A stretch of DNA of 64,000 nt from Chinchilla lanigera (GCF_000276665.1 NW_004955405.1:14225423-14289422), one strand, 5' to 3'; positions 45,909 through 59,300 are shown, numbered from the stretch's first letter. The notes: generated from the letters alone by a model not told the origin. Made by a program: numbers and translations.

Positions 45909-46794
45909 GACACCTGTGGTCCTTTAAAACTCAGTGGTGAACATAGTAGATCAGACCAAAGAAAAGAAATTGTTATTGTCTGAGTAACTTATGAATGCAG
46001 AAAAAGCTGCATGCCCAGTGCTAGAAAGACAGATAGAAATATATTTGTGGTAGAAGAAATCATTTTTTCCTAAGCTTCACCATGGTTCCACTGACTTTTC
46101 ACTCTAAGCCACTCTAATATTTCCTGCATACTTTTAATAGTATGGATCATTGGAAAGGAGGGGTGAAGACAGTAACAATTCACACTCATGTAAACATATT
46201 GAATACACAACATGAGTATTATCTGGTAAATTAGAGCATAATGAATCAGTTCAAGTGGGGAAATGGTAGATCTCTGGCTGAGGTGATTGAGTCAGCATCC
46301 TTAACAGTATGTGGAATTTTAAAGAATAAAGTTTTGAAAGCACGAGAGATAACACATGAGAGGGTCAGATTTAGCATGGATGGACATGACAAAATTAGAC
46401 ATAAAGCAAAAAGTTTAAGATGTAGGACGGAAAAGACTGAAAAACTAATGGGGACTGTAAAAAATACTAAAAGATTCTGCAACATTCTGAGAAAAAACTC
46501 AGAAGACATAATTGTAGCCTACTAATTCAAAGACCATCTTTCATAAAATTCAATTAAGGCTATCACATTAAGAATAATATAAAAATAAATGTTCCAAACA
46601 GCAATTATGGGTTTTTGCTAATTATTATAAATTGTCATCTTATTTATGTAACAATAGAGGTAAAATCAATAGCAGATTATGGTTGAGGACCACACATATC
46701 TTCTTTGTAGAATTCTAGAAACTTTAGTAAAATCAGGTATAATATTTAAAACGTTTTTTGTTGCTGTGACAAACAGTTGTATAGGTATTACTGA
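45909..46794. other. Unassigned AT-rich sequence
   Basis: Opposing open frames at 46241-46525 (plus) and 46246-46509 (minus) lie on top of each other and have no recognisable domain, as expected from chance in low-stop sequence. No repeat identified. Confidence 0.45.
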
Positions 46795-46933
46795 TTTTTT
46801 TGAGCTATGGTCTCGTTATGTACTTCAGGCTGGCCTTGAGCTCATTATGTATCCCAGCCTGGTCTCAGCTCGCACCAGTCCTCCTGCCTCTGCCTCCTGG
46901 ATGCTCAGATAACAGGTGTGTACCACCATGCCC
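46795..46933 (-). mobile_element. B1-type SINE with internal duplication, antisense
   Basis: The plus strand reads 'gagctatggtctcgttatgt', 'caggctggccttgagctcat', 'cccagcctggtctcagctcg', 'cctcctgcctctgcctcctg' and 'gtgtaccaccatgccc'. It is more diverged than the 44 and 61 kb copies. Three overlapping chance open frames cross it. Confidence 0.88.
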
Positions 46934-49900
46934 AAATCTGAATGTATATAATACCAACATAGTTGTGAATATAAAGGAGTCCCTTGATTTAATAATAAAT
47001 GAAGAATGGGTCTCACTAATTTGAAATCAGAAATGCGTGCTTAGTACCAGAGTGACAGTTATCATTAATGCAACAAGTCTTCAAGATATGAAGAAAGACG
47101 AAAAGCTAATGGTCATGTAGTTCAAAAGGGAAGTGAGGCCCTAATTAAACCTTTCATATCACTAAAAAAATCAAACTAGACTATTTTTATTATTTATGCA
47201 GCTGCAATCTCAAAAAGTTCAAATAGAAAATCTTGACAGTTTCCCCAGTTCTTGGCTATGTTTCGCCCTTTCACAGGATTTTATAAGTATCTTCATAAAG
47301 TCATTATATTTAGGAAAGTGTAAAACCATGACTATATTCTTGAAGATGGGACCATATAAATGACAGTTTCATAGCCAAATAGGTATCTGATTTATTTGAT
47401 CCACATCACTTTGTCTTATTAATAGAAGACTTAAGCATAGATCGAGACAACTTTCCAAGTTGTTGTTTCTATCATTTCCAGTTAACAAACTACTATGTTG
47501 ATGACTGTTTAAACTGCTGTAAAAGGAACAATGAATCATTCTACATTTCCCAGCTGGCTCTCTTATATATGAGGCTATGTAACAAACTATTACCAATGGA
47601 CTTCTAGTGGAAATATACATACTTCCAGACTTGCCACCCTAAATATCCTACAACAACATTTTTTTTCCTTTTTTATTTCTTAGCCAAATGCAAAAGATTT
47701 GAAAATCTGTAAGATGGAAAGGGCAAAGATTCACAAATCAACACATGGAATCTAGTTGCCAACACTGGGTTAGAATGACTTCTGAATGAAGAAGAACTCT
47801 TTTAAGATTTTGGTGCAGAAATTTGAGGTTTGTCCCTTTTAACACTGGCATTTCCTGATAAAGCATTATAGTATTTTAGAAAATATAATTTCAGAGTTCA
47901 AATACAATGAAGCATTGGCAAATACAGAAAAAGACACTTTTAAATTTTTATATCAGTTAAATAATTATTGCATTTTTATGCTGTATTTGCTGTGAGAATA
48001 AAATCACATAAAAACTAAAAAGAATGGGAAAAATAAAGGGATAAAACACATGTAAGATAAATTACATAAAAAATGGGTTGTTTCACCTACAAAAGAGACA
48101 CCTTTGAGCCTTCAGCAATAAACTGGGCTAAGTCTTTAGCTATAGGTCCAGCAAGGTAATGAGCAATAATAAAATAATAAAGACTTCAAAACACAGATAG
48201 AGTAGATTTAAGATAATTCTTAAGGGTTCAGTATTTTTGGGATACGGAATGAACACAGGCTTCCATTTACAATCGTCAGCTATATTAGCCTCTAAGAAGA
48301 GAGCTGGACTTTACTTTGAAGATTTGAGGCCAAGCGTTTAATTCTCTTCTTTGGCTATGAAAGCTATAGATGGCACCTTCTTCCAATAAGGATGATTTAT
48401 CTACTTTAAAACTGTTTTTCAAAATTTACTTGGTATTTTTTTTGTTTATTTTTCTCTTTTTTATTAGTACATGTTTGTAGTACATGATGTCTGCATTATG
48501 GGAAGTTGATACATGTATGAAACACATCTTAATTACTTTTTAAATCATTGTTTACTGTAGCTATTTGTCTCAAATTTCTTAGCTATCTCTAGGTAACTTG
48601 CTGCAGCTCTTCCACAAGCATCTTCTGTTTCACCTTGTACTTACCCCCTTTCAACATCATGAACTGTGATAGCTGAGACAGTTTTTTCTGTATCGTCCTG
48701 ATCTTCCTCAGTCTTCACAGAAATGAGGAAAGGGACTTGCTTGGAAATAGGCTTTAATTTAAGGACAGCTGGGCAGTTTGAGCTATTTGGACTCCAAAAC
48801 ATTTTGCACATTAACAATGAGGCTGTTTTGCTTTATTACCGCTTGTCATACAGCAGCACTTTACAGTTCCCTCGAGAAGGTTTGCCTTACATTTACAGTA
48901 TGACTAATTGGTTCAGGGAGCCTAGGATTCAGCCAGTAGCAGCTTTGAACATGCTTTCCCTATCTAGTAAGTCATTTCTAGCAATTTTATTTCAAGTGAG
49001 AAATGTTTTATTCATCATTTCACTTGACAGCTTGCAGACCATTGTGCAATCGTCAATTGCTTCTATTTCCATAATATTGTGTTTCAGGGAATGGAGAGGT
49101 CCAAGAAGAGGGAAGGCGAAATAAGAAAGATAGAGCAGAACCAGAATTAATCAGAACATACACACACAGCATTTACTAATTAAGTTAACTGTCATATATA
49201 GATGTAATTTGTAGCACCCAAAAACACTTGCAATAGTAACATAAGATTGATATGGAAAGTGAGTTCAACCAGACAGGCACACACAAGAAAACCGAAAAGG
49301 TAAGAATGAACACAGCTTTATTTCAGAGGGCTAGGGCCATATTGGTTATCACTTTAGCTCATTCATCTTTTTATTTTTTGGTCTCCTAACCTCAGTTGCT
49401 AAACATCCAGAAGAGCCTTGAAGTATAAAGTATAGCCAGAGAACTGTTACTTCTTACCAAGCATGAATATTCTAGTAGATGAATCCCTGTAGAGTGTTAA
49501 CAGACAGCAATTATATAGTTTTACAGAGAAAATTTGAACATAATATTATACCATAACAGTCATGATGACCTTTTTTAACACATTTAAATCTCCACCTTGG
49601 CATAGCATAGTCTTCAAGTCAACTATCCCTACCTAATACATAAGTAGCTTTTACCTACTTTATTGTCCTTATGTCACTGAAGAAATTTGTAACATTGTCT
49701 GGACTGTTATTCATTTTATAGTTTACATGGTTGATTTTTCCTAGACACACTATGTGTTCCTTTTAAGTAGGGATGCTTCTTAATCTTAAATTCCTAATAG
49801 AGTATACGATCATCCACCTGTATAAGCAAGTGATGCTTCTGAAAGAAAAGACACCCTGGGAAGTACCAGGAAAGGTCAGTTTATTCAGTACATCATCTCT

Positions 49901-51479
49901 ACAGGTAAACATAAAAGGTCCAGAGAAGGTGAGTAAAATTATTTGTCATACCACAAAAATTTGGCACTAAGAAAGCCCAAATATTGTGTGTCCATGTGCA
50001 ACTTAACTAAAGAAAAATATGAAGATATTAGGTCAATGGCAAACAAAATAGACAAATTAATTCTGGTAATAAAGGAAGTGACACAATGACAAACTTGTAT
50101 AATACTCATATTCGAACAGGATCTATATAGCTTGAGATTTTACAGAATTCTCCCATTGTAAGAAGCTTATCTAAACAGAGCTATACTCCCAATAAACACT
50201 GTGTACATTAAATATTACAACAGTAATATTATGCTACTATACTGACAATTAAGACTCATTAAATTACAAAGGATACTTTAAAAACTCTTAAAATCATATA
50301 TACATGAAACAAAACTAAAGGAAAATATTTAGGCATACCAACATGTAACATATAGCACTTTAAAATAAGTAAAAAGGTAAGGTATTATGAAAATTAAACT
50401 TAACTACAGAGGAAAAAAGACATAAAGCCAAATCAAAGTCAGTAATGAATTACCTCTAAAATCACTCAAAAAAGAGAGCTTTGGTACTTTGCAAAACCAG
50501 ATGCCTATCTTTCTAGGTCATCATGTTTCATCTTAAATTAGTACTAATAATAATTCAGATGATTTTCGTTATTAATTATCATTTGACTGATGACCTCATG
50601 TTGACTTGACATGAATTTCTTTTCACAAATCTCTGGAGCACAAGAGAAAGGCAGGTGTCTGAACCTGAAAGATAATGCCTATCACTATAAACAATTGCAG
50701 CTTTACATTTTAGAATACTGCATTTGGAAGACATGAATACACTTAATGCACCATGATATTAACAATAATAAATTGTCATTATTGTGTTTCTTAATTTAGT
50801 TTTATAACAATAGCATCTTTCAATAAAAAAAACCTTAGTGTCTTAGTTTTGAAAACTTAACCTTTTGACAATGACCAGTATAAATATCACACAGTAATAT
50901 ATTTTGAGCAATATCTATTACGGTGTTTCCCATAAGGCTATGGAGATTATTGGGGTTCCTTATTAGTGAACAAAAACCAGTTAATGTTATTCTAGGCAGC
51001 TGCTTTTCATTCATCAATTGGAGTCCTGTCTAATAATCTCTCCCCACACTAAGAGATTTCTGTTTAATTATATTAACACATTTTAGATAATCCATGAAAA
51101 CACAATCTCAATACTTAACACATTAAATATGAACAGTGAGAGAATTTCAAATCATGATAAATAAACAACAATAGGCATTACATTTGTAAAACCAATTTTA
51201 ACATCATTTTGAACAGCTGGCAAGTTTGGTGGAAATATATCTTCAATTAAATGATGTTTATGTATAAACCAAATTAAATTTTGGACAATTGTTTCAAAAT
51301 TACAAAAAATACAAAAAGAAGAAAAATTTGTTGAGCTCAAGTAAAACAGCTGTTTACAGGTTGGACAGTGAGACAAACAAAAAATACACAAGACAACTTG
51401 CTTATAAAATCAGAGTACACTCAAATATATTTTGTCCAAATTAATTCATAATAATTTCTTTTGATCTAGGAGTGGGACT
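46934..51479. other. Unassigned AT-rich stretch
   Basis: About 4.5 kb without a supported gene. A 133-codon plus-strand frame (48723-49124) shows no domain. The opposite strand at about 48,650-48,720 reads a short acidic string (EEDQDDTEKT), so an eroded processed pseudogene is possible but unproven. Near 48,460-48,545 a faint L1-3'-end-like 'tattagtacatgtttgtag' occurs. Confidence 0.4.
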
Positions 51480-52150
51480 ATTGGCTGAGTAACTTCCCAT
51501 ACATATGTACCAGCATCTATTAAAACTCTAACAGGTTTTTTCCCTATATTGGAGGGTGGCATGTGTTCCCTGGGTCTGAGAGACAGAGACCCATGATCCT
51601 ATCAATCTGAAATTTCCCCTGATTTCACCTCAAACACTTTCATTTCCTCCATTTTCTCCTTTTCTAGCAGCTTTTGATGTTCCCATTTGTAATGTCCCTT
51701 TTCTTGTGACAGGCACACTGGTCTGGATCTAGGAGAGCACAACAACCTCCTGCCTGTTTGTCTCTTTTCCTAGCTCTTGACTGGGCCTCCTTCTTGTAAA
51801 CTGCCAACATTGTCTCTCTCTTTTCCTGCTTAAATCTCCATTCTGCATCCTCTCTGTTATGAAACACTCTTTGGGCAACCTCTACTAGCTGGGACAAGTT
51901 CATCCTTGCAATTTGGGGAATTTTACAAGAATGTAACGTAATGGTTACAAGGTTTACTTTTCCCAGAAGTTGTTGGACAGCTGCAATCCAGATGACCACT
52001 GCAGTTTAACTTTTAGCCTACTTTCTCATCTGTCCTGTTTGTTCTATTCCCCATTTTATGACTCTGCTCTCCTTTAAGTGGGTTGATGACTAACCAAGGG
52101 GAAAGCGTGAAGAGTGGGGTCAACTACAGTTTAAGTGACTTAACATGGAG
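51480..52150 (-). mobile_element. Gammaretrovirus-like ERV fossil: gag 3' part and protease start
   Basis: The minus strand keeps a 111-codon frame (51999-51664) recalling the end of Gag: capsid C-terminus with NLSQLVEVAQRVFHNRE, a charged nucleocapsid linker (EKRET--AVYKKEAQSRARKR), and a damaged CCHC-like knuckle beginning CACHKK. Downstream, after frame breaks, VLIDAGTY (near 51,532-51,508) corresponds to the aspartic protease active-site motif (normally DTG, here DAG). Stops and shifts lie on both sides and no LTR, reverse transcriptase or envelope sequence is recognised nearby. This is a dead ERV1-type remnant, not a gene. Confidence 0.8.
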
Positions 52151-52911
52151 TTAAAAAAAGAAACTGGCGTCTGTCTTGCTCTATCAAGATAATCACAGCA
52201 GGTACAGAAGCAATGGAAAAGTTCAGAATTTTGAGAGAATTACAAAAATGTGACACAGATACATTTGCACATATATAGTTTCTCATAATTTATTCCTTTG
52301 GAAAATTTTAATTCATTTTTCCCTACCTCAATTCAAAGTTCACTCACATATTAAAATGATTATCTTATAGTTTCTTCTTTCACATTTATGGTTTTATTTA
52401 ATATGAAGTTCAATTCTTCATGACCAATTAGGTAGAAATTTAATTTTATTTCTCTCCACATAATGATCTAGACTTTTTAAGAATGCATGCTGCTGTGCAT
52501 GCTCAGTGCTAACTTACATTTATTGATATCTTAGTTGTCTTTTCACTTGTACCAGTTCTGTCCAGTCAACATACTGTTTTCCTTACCTTAACTTCTTATT
52601 TTTCATTGCTTCTTATAGTTAAAAGTATACATTGTGGAGTGTTCCCAATAGAATAAGACTTCCTAAAGTTTGAAATTGAACCTCATCATATTGGGCTGTA
52701 CAGTACTTAGCCCATTGTCAGGTATATGATAGACAGCAAATAGATAAGAATAAATGAATGAAAGACTAGTGTGTATAAATTATATGTGTAATGATTAGAC
52801 AGATTAATGATGTGCTTTATAAAATTAGAGCAAATGGGTGCATTTTAAAGACATACAGCAAAAGGAACCAAGCAATCATGAGTGCAGAGTGAAACATATA
52901 TAGAGGAGTTA
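52151..52911. other. Unassigned; possible small L2/MIR core
   Basis: At about 52,700-52,765 the words 'cattgtcaggtatatgatag' and 'aataaatgaatgaaag' recall the end of an L2 or MIR element. Otherwise no gene or repeat is seen. Confidence 0.4.
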
Positions 52912-52912
52912 T

Positions 52913-52949
<37 letters not shown>

Positions 52950-53010
52950 TATCTACCTATCTATCTATCTATCTATCTATCTATTATCTACCTATCTATA
53001 TCTATCTATC
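52912..53010. repeat. (TCTA)n microsatellite with higher-order structure
   Basis: Runs of TCTA are broken by the variant 'ctattatctacctatctat', which occurs twice (about 52,946 and 52,981) with an almost equal run between. A block duplication of variant plus pure run therefore shaped the array. Confidence 0.96.
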
Positions 53011-53937
53011 AATTTCCTAACAAAAAGACAAAATATGTCAAAATGATAGTGTAAATCAAAATGTATTTATTTATTTACTTTTATATGTCTATGTGATGCA
53101 TATTAATTACATTCAGCATGGAGAATTTGTAAATATATATCACATCTTAGTCACAATTTTAAAATGTTTCAATATTTAACTGGGAACAATCTTATCTGAG
53201 TGTTATAAAGACATTATTTCAGTAATTTCATGTTGTACTGCAACTAGGATATTGACTTTGAGTGTAAAAATGAATACTAACAATTGGATTTTAAAAGCTG
53301 TTTTCAATCTGGGGATTTAAGTTATTATTGCACTAATAAAATTTTTAGGCTCATATAACACTAATTAATTTTATTTTCAAATGCAGAGTATGAAAATATT
53401 ACATAAAATTATGAACTTTGTTATGTTAAAGCCATTTTTTTAAAAAACTAGCAAAATTAGGTAATTTTTAAATACATTAAGGACTCAACAAAATTGTGAC
53501 TATTTTTTTGAAAAAGAGTGTTTCTTAAATAACTAGTAATTCTTGAATCTGTTCCTTGTCTGAAGCAATTCTTTTCCATCTATGTTAATGTTCCATTGAT
53601 GTATTAGTATCTATACTTGTATTCAAAGTCATTTTTGCCCCCATAATTTGTACAACCACTTGTTCCTCCTGACATAATATCTTGCAATCATACAACCACA
53701 AAATAAGACAATATACTAAAATATTTACCTTAAGGAGGTAGACAGGTGTGTATCTTCTCCCCTCTCTAGAGTACTGCCAATATTCACTTTATAGAAAAAG
53801 AAGACACATATTCAAAGTTATAGTCTCTTGATGTTGGTACGTCACTGAGAGTTGCTCAAGATTAGAAAATGGAATGGAGTAAGAAAAGAGAGAGAAAGAA
53901 GGAAGAAAAGTAAACTATAAGATGGAAAATTTATATT
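53011..53937. other. Unassigned AT-rich sequence
   Basis: No gene or named repeat. A purine-only tract of about 30 bases lies at 53,882-53,911. Confidence 0.5.
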
Positions 53938-54020
53938 TATTGAATGTCTACTACGAGGTTAAAAGCATTTCATACATTTTCATATTTTTTTTAATTTACC
54001 ATTCACCTAAAAGTCATGTA
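53938..54020 (-). mobile_element. Possible MIR fragment, antisense
   Basis: 'attgaatgtctactacgagg' followed by 'aaaagcatttcatacatttt' follows the MIR reverse-complement order, with high divergence. Confidence 0.4.
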
Positions 54021-56149
54021 TTGTATTATATTCCTATCATTTAAATTGATTTTCAAATTATGACCATACACTCTTTCCCAGTTCATCTCATAATTTTTTA
54101 GCAAACTATAATTACTTAGTTGCATCTTATGCAATTTCTAAAAATTAAAGCACTTGAATCCTTTTTTATAAAGCTATATTTTAAGAGGATTGGGCAAAAC
54201 CTGCATCTTAAATTTATAGGTGAAAGTATATCCATAGTTTTCTATCTTAAATAAGAAATTACTTTGGTAGGAGAAAGATATTTCAGGATTTAACTTGTTT
54301 TGATCTTTTGTGCTAGTATTTTTGTAGAATACAAGCAATTTAGAAGCAATTTGTTGATTAATGTTGCAACAAAGGAGGGATTACAATTAGAGAATGCATG
54401 CTACACCTTTCTAACATCTGAAACAAATTATGGTAGGATTTCGTCTTGTTCTTTTTGTGCTTCCTCAAGCTCTGAAAATGTAGCTTAACATTTTCGCTTC
54501 TTAGGAAACTGATTAGGCATAAGAGAGATAGGTCAGCTGCAAAGTGTAAAAGTTAATTATTATATTTCAAATCTTGATTTTAAAAATTTATTTTATTTTA
54601 ATGTTTCTTTCTCTGAAGTACTTCCTTTTAAATATTCAACAGAAATCTTAAAAGAATAATAGTCACTTAAAATTTATTATTTCCTTGTTAGAGAAAATAT
54701 ATTTGCTCTTTGGTATTTATTTTCCATTTTTAATTTAAAGAAATAAACCATGTAGTTTTATATAAATTTGAAAAATTTTAAATGTGATAATTAATCTTCC
54801 ATTATTTTAAGGCACTGAGTTACTAAGGTTTATCATTTATACAAATTAGCCTTGCCTAACTATGCTGTATGTCATTTTATTGAAAACATTTATTAAATAT
54901 TGTGTAATATAAATATATATTTAATAGTATAACTCATTTCAGACAAGGTATAGAGAATGATATATACAACATTTTCCTTTAACCTGTGGAACAGCCCAAC
55001 TTGGATTCATAAAATAATTATAGCACTATTATAGGTACCACAAAAGAAGGTGCAGTGGTTACAGCATTGAATGCTCGTTCCTGTGTAAGTTATGGACGAT
55101 GGTTTGAGCAGAAACAAGTTGTTTAGTAACACTAGCTCACAATCTGAGGTTGAGAATAAAAGAGAAAATAGATAGAAAGAAGAGTATAGTATCATGGAAG
55201 TTGAAATGTGAACCATAGAATTTCTTGTTTTAAATAAATGAAAATGCAAGTCTATGTCTAACTGACACACACTTCACTATTTTTGACTATTGCTTGACCA
55301 AAAGATGATTGAATCTTTAAAAAATAGCTGTCAATCTGAACAAAACTAATTTTTTGCTTATCTGTTAGTCTTGCTAATGAAAAGAAACAAGCTATTGTAG
55401 GTGTAATCTGATTAATGCAGACCCAACTCTCATTTTTTCATTATATTTGTGAAAAAAGAGTGTACATACCTACCGATATCTCTGAAATATTTGTAAGGGC
55501 CTAAAATATTTTACAGTTCCCATGAACTTAGTGGGCATTGATGCAGTGGGAATGGACAGAAAAGAGGGTAATACTTTTGAATGACCAACAAAACTATACA
55601 AATTCCTAGTCTTCTCAACCTAAAACCCCACAGTGGGGCTGATTTTATTTTTATGATGTTGACACTTTGAAGCCTTCATTTATTTGCTCTCTAATACAGC
55701 ATATGAAGTGCTTTTTAAATTCTGCATTTTGGTGAGATTGCAAGAAAATGGATGAAAAACTCTGTAGATTTCTGTGTATTCACTTGATACCTACATTAAA
55801 AAACATCAATGGGAATTTAATGTGTGTCCTACAACTGGCTAGGATAGAGTTAATCAAGTGATTAAAGGTTGAAAATCAAAGTCTGTACCAAAAAAAGTAA
55901 AAATAAACTGAATGATTTATCATGGGAAAAGAAAATCAAGGAATGATTTAAGAGTAGCCTTCAGAGATGAAGTCCACTTTAGAAATGATAGACCAGTCAA
56001 TTTATTGTTTCTAACAAGAAAAAAGCAAAAAGAAATGTAACCATAAAAATGGAAATATTTTAACTGACATTATTCATGGAATATTATTTTTGAAATAATA
56101 TTATTTTTAATAATAAGGACCAAATCTATGTCTTAAATAAAAATAAGTA
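54021..56149. other. Unassigned AT-rich sequence
   Basis: No gene or named repeat seen; very AT-rich throughout 54.5-54.95 kb. Confidence 0.5.
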
Positions 56150-56150
56150 T

Positions 56151-56186
<36 letters not shown>
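56150..56186. repeat. (AC)n-(AT)n microsatellite
   Basis: AC dinucleotides (56150-56174) pass directly into AT dinucleotides (56175-56186). Confidence 0.95.
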
Positions 56187-56187
<1 letters not shown>

Positions 56188-56385
56188 AATGTAGGTAAGT
56201 AGATATGTATGCATATATTAATATTTATATTGTTTATATATGTATGCTATAAATTATGGTAATAGTATCCAATAATTTCAAAGACAAAGAGCTGATAATT
56301 TATTATTTTCCAACTTTGAGTCATATTCTTTAATGTTTTGGTGTTTGAATAGGCATCAATGACTTGAGAACAGAAAGGATTTCTT

Positions 56386-56481
56386 TGGCAGGGAATATAT
56401 CTCAGTGGCACAAGTACCTGCCTGGCAAGGTCCTGAGTTCAATCCCTGGTACCACAAAAAAAAAAAAAAGAAAGAAATAAA
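56386..56481 (+). mobile_element. ID-type SINE, sense, internally deleted
   Basis: It reads 'ggcagggaatatatctcagt', 'ggcacaagtacctgcctggc' and 'aaggtcctgagttcaatccc', then an A-tail. Compared with the 34.5 kb copy, about six bases (the 'aagcac' of the core) are missing and the 5' GGGGCTG is eroded. 'tttctt' words on both sides may be the duplication. Confidence 0.88.
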
Positions 56482-57084
56482 AATTTCTTCCACCTGCAAC
56501 CAATCTCTCCAGTGCAGAAGTTCATCAGCCTACTGAAGGTGAAAGGAGAATCATCAATCTCATCCTGGATTCAGAATAATAGCATATGTCTCTTTTCTTT
56601 ATTTGAATTGGAAGTTCCTCTGGGTCTTATACAATTAAAAGTGTTAGGTAGATTGGTAGTAGGAGTAGCTTTTATTGAGGAGATGAAAGATTAAAGAATA
56701 AAACAAACACTGAATTGAAAGATCAATTTTATACTTTGGATTTTTCATTCATAGAACTCAAGGGGTTAATAAAATTTTTTTAAGTGTTTAAATTGTAAAA
56801 CACATTATAATAACAGATACATTGTCAGGAATGATGGGATAAGTGTATTTAAAGTCCAGGGGAGTGTTATGAGGGCAATTAACAGTAATTGATCTCTTTT
56901 ACTGTGATAATTTTACTGGAGCATTCAGGGTATTTTTGAATACCCCTACTCACATTAAAGGGTTTCCTTAGGTGTACTTTTACAATGTATTTTCAGACTT
57001 ACTATGCAAATTTATTGTATATGAATACCAGTTTTTTCTTTAAATATCTTTCCATGATCCTCTGGTATACTTTTTTTTTTTTCA
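56482..57084. other. Unassigned AT-rich sequence
   Basis: No gene or repeat identified. Confidence 0.5.
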
Positions 57085-57190
57085 AACTTAATTCCCTCCC
57101 TTGAAATGGTAGTAATAGCTCTTTTCCTATCTACTTTGCAAAGTTCTTATGAGGAATAAATAAGATAGTAATATTAACATTCTTTAATTA
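57085..57190 (+). mobile_element. MIR core fragment
   Basis: 'gaaatggtagtaatagctct', 'ctttgcaaagttcttatgag' and 'gaataaataagatagtaata' follow the MIR core and 3' part in sense order. The tRNA-like head is absent. Confidence 0.55.
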
Positions 57191-58504
57191 TGAAACTCTA
57201 GAAGCACGATGCATTTTTTTCATTATTTATTTGCCATGTATAGTGAATGACTTTTGAAAACTATACACTGCAGATCTGAGATCAGAAGCTTGTTTGCCTG
57301 CTTCATATTTTAAGTTTTTGACAAGTATTGGTCATATTATTCAAATTAGATTTAAAAAATGATCAGAAGTTGTTGGAGTAATGCTGAAACCAAAACATCA
57401 TAAAAGTATCTTTTCACAGTATGTTAGTTGGAATTTATAAAACCTCACCTAGGTTAGCATGAAAGAAAATAGATTTCATTAATGGAAAAGTTGAAGAATG
57501 TCTGGGGCAAAGCAAGAACTAATGCAGCCTCAGAGCTGGAGGGAACAGGAAGAAGAGGGATAAATTGAGTCTTCTGCTGCTGTTTTGATCTCTGAGCTCG
57601 AACCCTTCTCTCACATATCCATGTCTCCCAGCTCTTAATTTACAGTCCTCATCAGAGTCTAACAGGCCTAACTGGAATTATATGCCTGCATTTGCCTAGG
57701 GACAGGGGCTAAATATTAATGATACCCCTTTACATAGATACATATACAAAGAAAGGACTTTCCTCACATAGAATGTTACTAGTAGAATACCTGGCAGTAA
57801 ATATGGGGTAGCTAAAAGAAGCACAACCACAAACATCTGTGACATAAGTGGATTTTAGGACTTGTTGTGAAATAAATCTGAATAACTTAGATTTAATGGA
57901 AAATATTCCAAATACTAGAGCACTTTCAACTGAGTTTTAAAGATTTATTATTTCTAATAACTTATAATAAACTCCACTGGTTAGAAATATTTCTAAGGTG
58001 AATATAAATATAATAAATATACTATGGAAAATATTTTAACCCTTATTTTCTTCTTTTTAGCTATATTTCCTTTAGAACAGTACTTCAGTTTGACATTTTT
58101 CATAAATTAGTGAAATAGTAGTTCTTTCCATGTCTCAGGAAGAATATGTCTGGGCCTCAAATGGCTAATAGTTCTGAATATTTTATTTCAACCTCAAAAT
58201 AATTAAGAAATACTCATTTTTATTAGGCTAAATGGGCTCCTAATTAGTGTCTATCAGAATTTCCAATGTACTTATTTTTTTAGCATGCTATCCTGTTTTT
58301 AAGAAGATCTGTGAAAATATCTCTCTCCATATGCTATACTATAGAGTTATAAACCAGCTATCATTTTAAAAAACTATAAATTTATTCATTTTATCCAAAT
58401 ATTAATCATGAAATACAGACATTCAGGAATATTTATCAGCAATCCAGTACTTTCTAGCACTTCAGAACCTCTAAGTCCAGAATTAAAGAGCTTAAAAGCA
58501 TTTA
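57191..58504. other. Unassigned sequence
   Basis: No gene. A more balanced patch at about 57,520-57,700 matches no family known to me. Confidence 0.45.
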
Positions 58505-58515
58505 AAAATGCTTAG

Positions 58516-58705
58516 AGCAGCTGGGCATGGTGGCACACACCTGTAATTCCAGAACTCAGGAAGTTGAAGCAGGAGGACCACTGCAAGTTCGAGGCCAGCC
58601 TGGACTGCAAAGTGAGCTCAAGGCCAACTTGAAGTGCATAGTGAGACCCTGTCTCAAAAAGAAAAAAAAAAAAAAAACACAAACAAAACAGAACAAAAAC
58701 CCATG
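58516..58705 (+). mobile_element. B1-type SINE with internal duplication, sense
   Basis: 'agctgggcatggtggcacac' opens the element. Two similar units follow ('gaggccagcctggactgcaa' and 'aaggccaacttgaagtgcat'), then 'agtgagaccctgtctc' and an A-rich tail with C interruptions. A perfect duplication aaaatgcttag lies at 58505-58515 and 58706-58716. Confidence 0.95.
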
Positions 58706-58863
58706 AAAATGCTTAGGGAAATATAGAAAGAATATCTGAATTTACCTGAGATTTTAGAAATGGTTGTCAGAGAAGGTAGGCTGTAGTCCTGTATAGTTTT
58801 AGGCAACTGGTACTATGGAAGCATGGACTATGTTTAAATGGTTGAATTAATCATTCAGATAAA

Positions 58864-59300
58864 ATGAAGTCATATGATATATGTGTACCCATGTTTGTAG
58901 CAGCACAATTTGTAGTTGCTAAATTGTGGAAGCAACCCAAATGTCCATCCACTGAGGAATGGATGAAAAAAACATTGCGGTATTTTTATATAATGGAACA
59001 TTACTTAGCTATAAAAAAAGATAAACTCGAAGTTTTACAGGTAAATGGTCTCAACTAGAGACTATACTCAAAAGTGAAATTAATCAGACCTCCATGTGTA
59101 AGCACCTATTGTCTCATTAGTGTAAGAACCTGAAAGAGTGAATAAAATTAAGAGGTATGATAGACATTGTGAAATGAAAGGAAAGTGCTCAAAAGTAAAG
59201 AGAAACTGGGATGAGGTAATAGAAAAAAGAAAGAAGGGAAAATTATATATATATATATACATATGATAGCTAAAATAGTTGTACTACTGACTCCTATTGC
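58864..59300 (+). mobile_element. L1 ORF2 C-terminus and start of 3' region, sense
   Basis: The plus-strand frame 58864-59058 reads VAAQFVVAKLWKQPKCPSTE and continues EEWMKK-LRYFYIMEHYLAIK, the L1 ORF2 C-terminal signature. It is open for its last 64 codons and so is less decayed than the antisense L1 relics. The 3' untranslated part follows without clear end; a (TA)n run is at 59,245-59,262. The element is strongly 5'-truncated. Confidence 0.88.

Noticed and set aside
46241..46525. Opposing frames of 94 and 87 codons
   Set aside because: They overlap almost exactly on opposite strands, have no domain, and are expected by chance where stop codons are rare on both strands.
58864..59058. Possible host protein of 64 residues
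   Set aside because: The residues are the L1 ORF2 C-terminal signature, so this is a truncated retrotransposon end.
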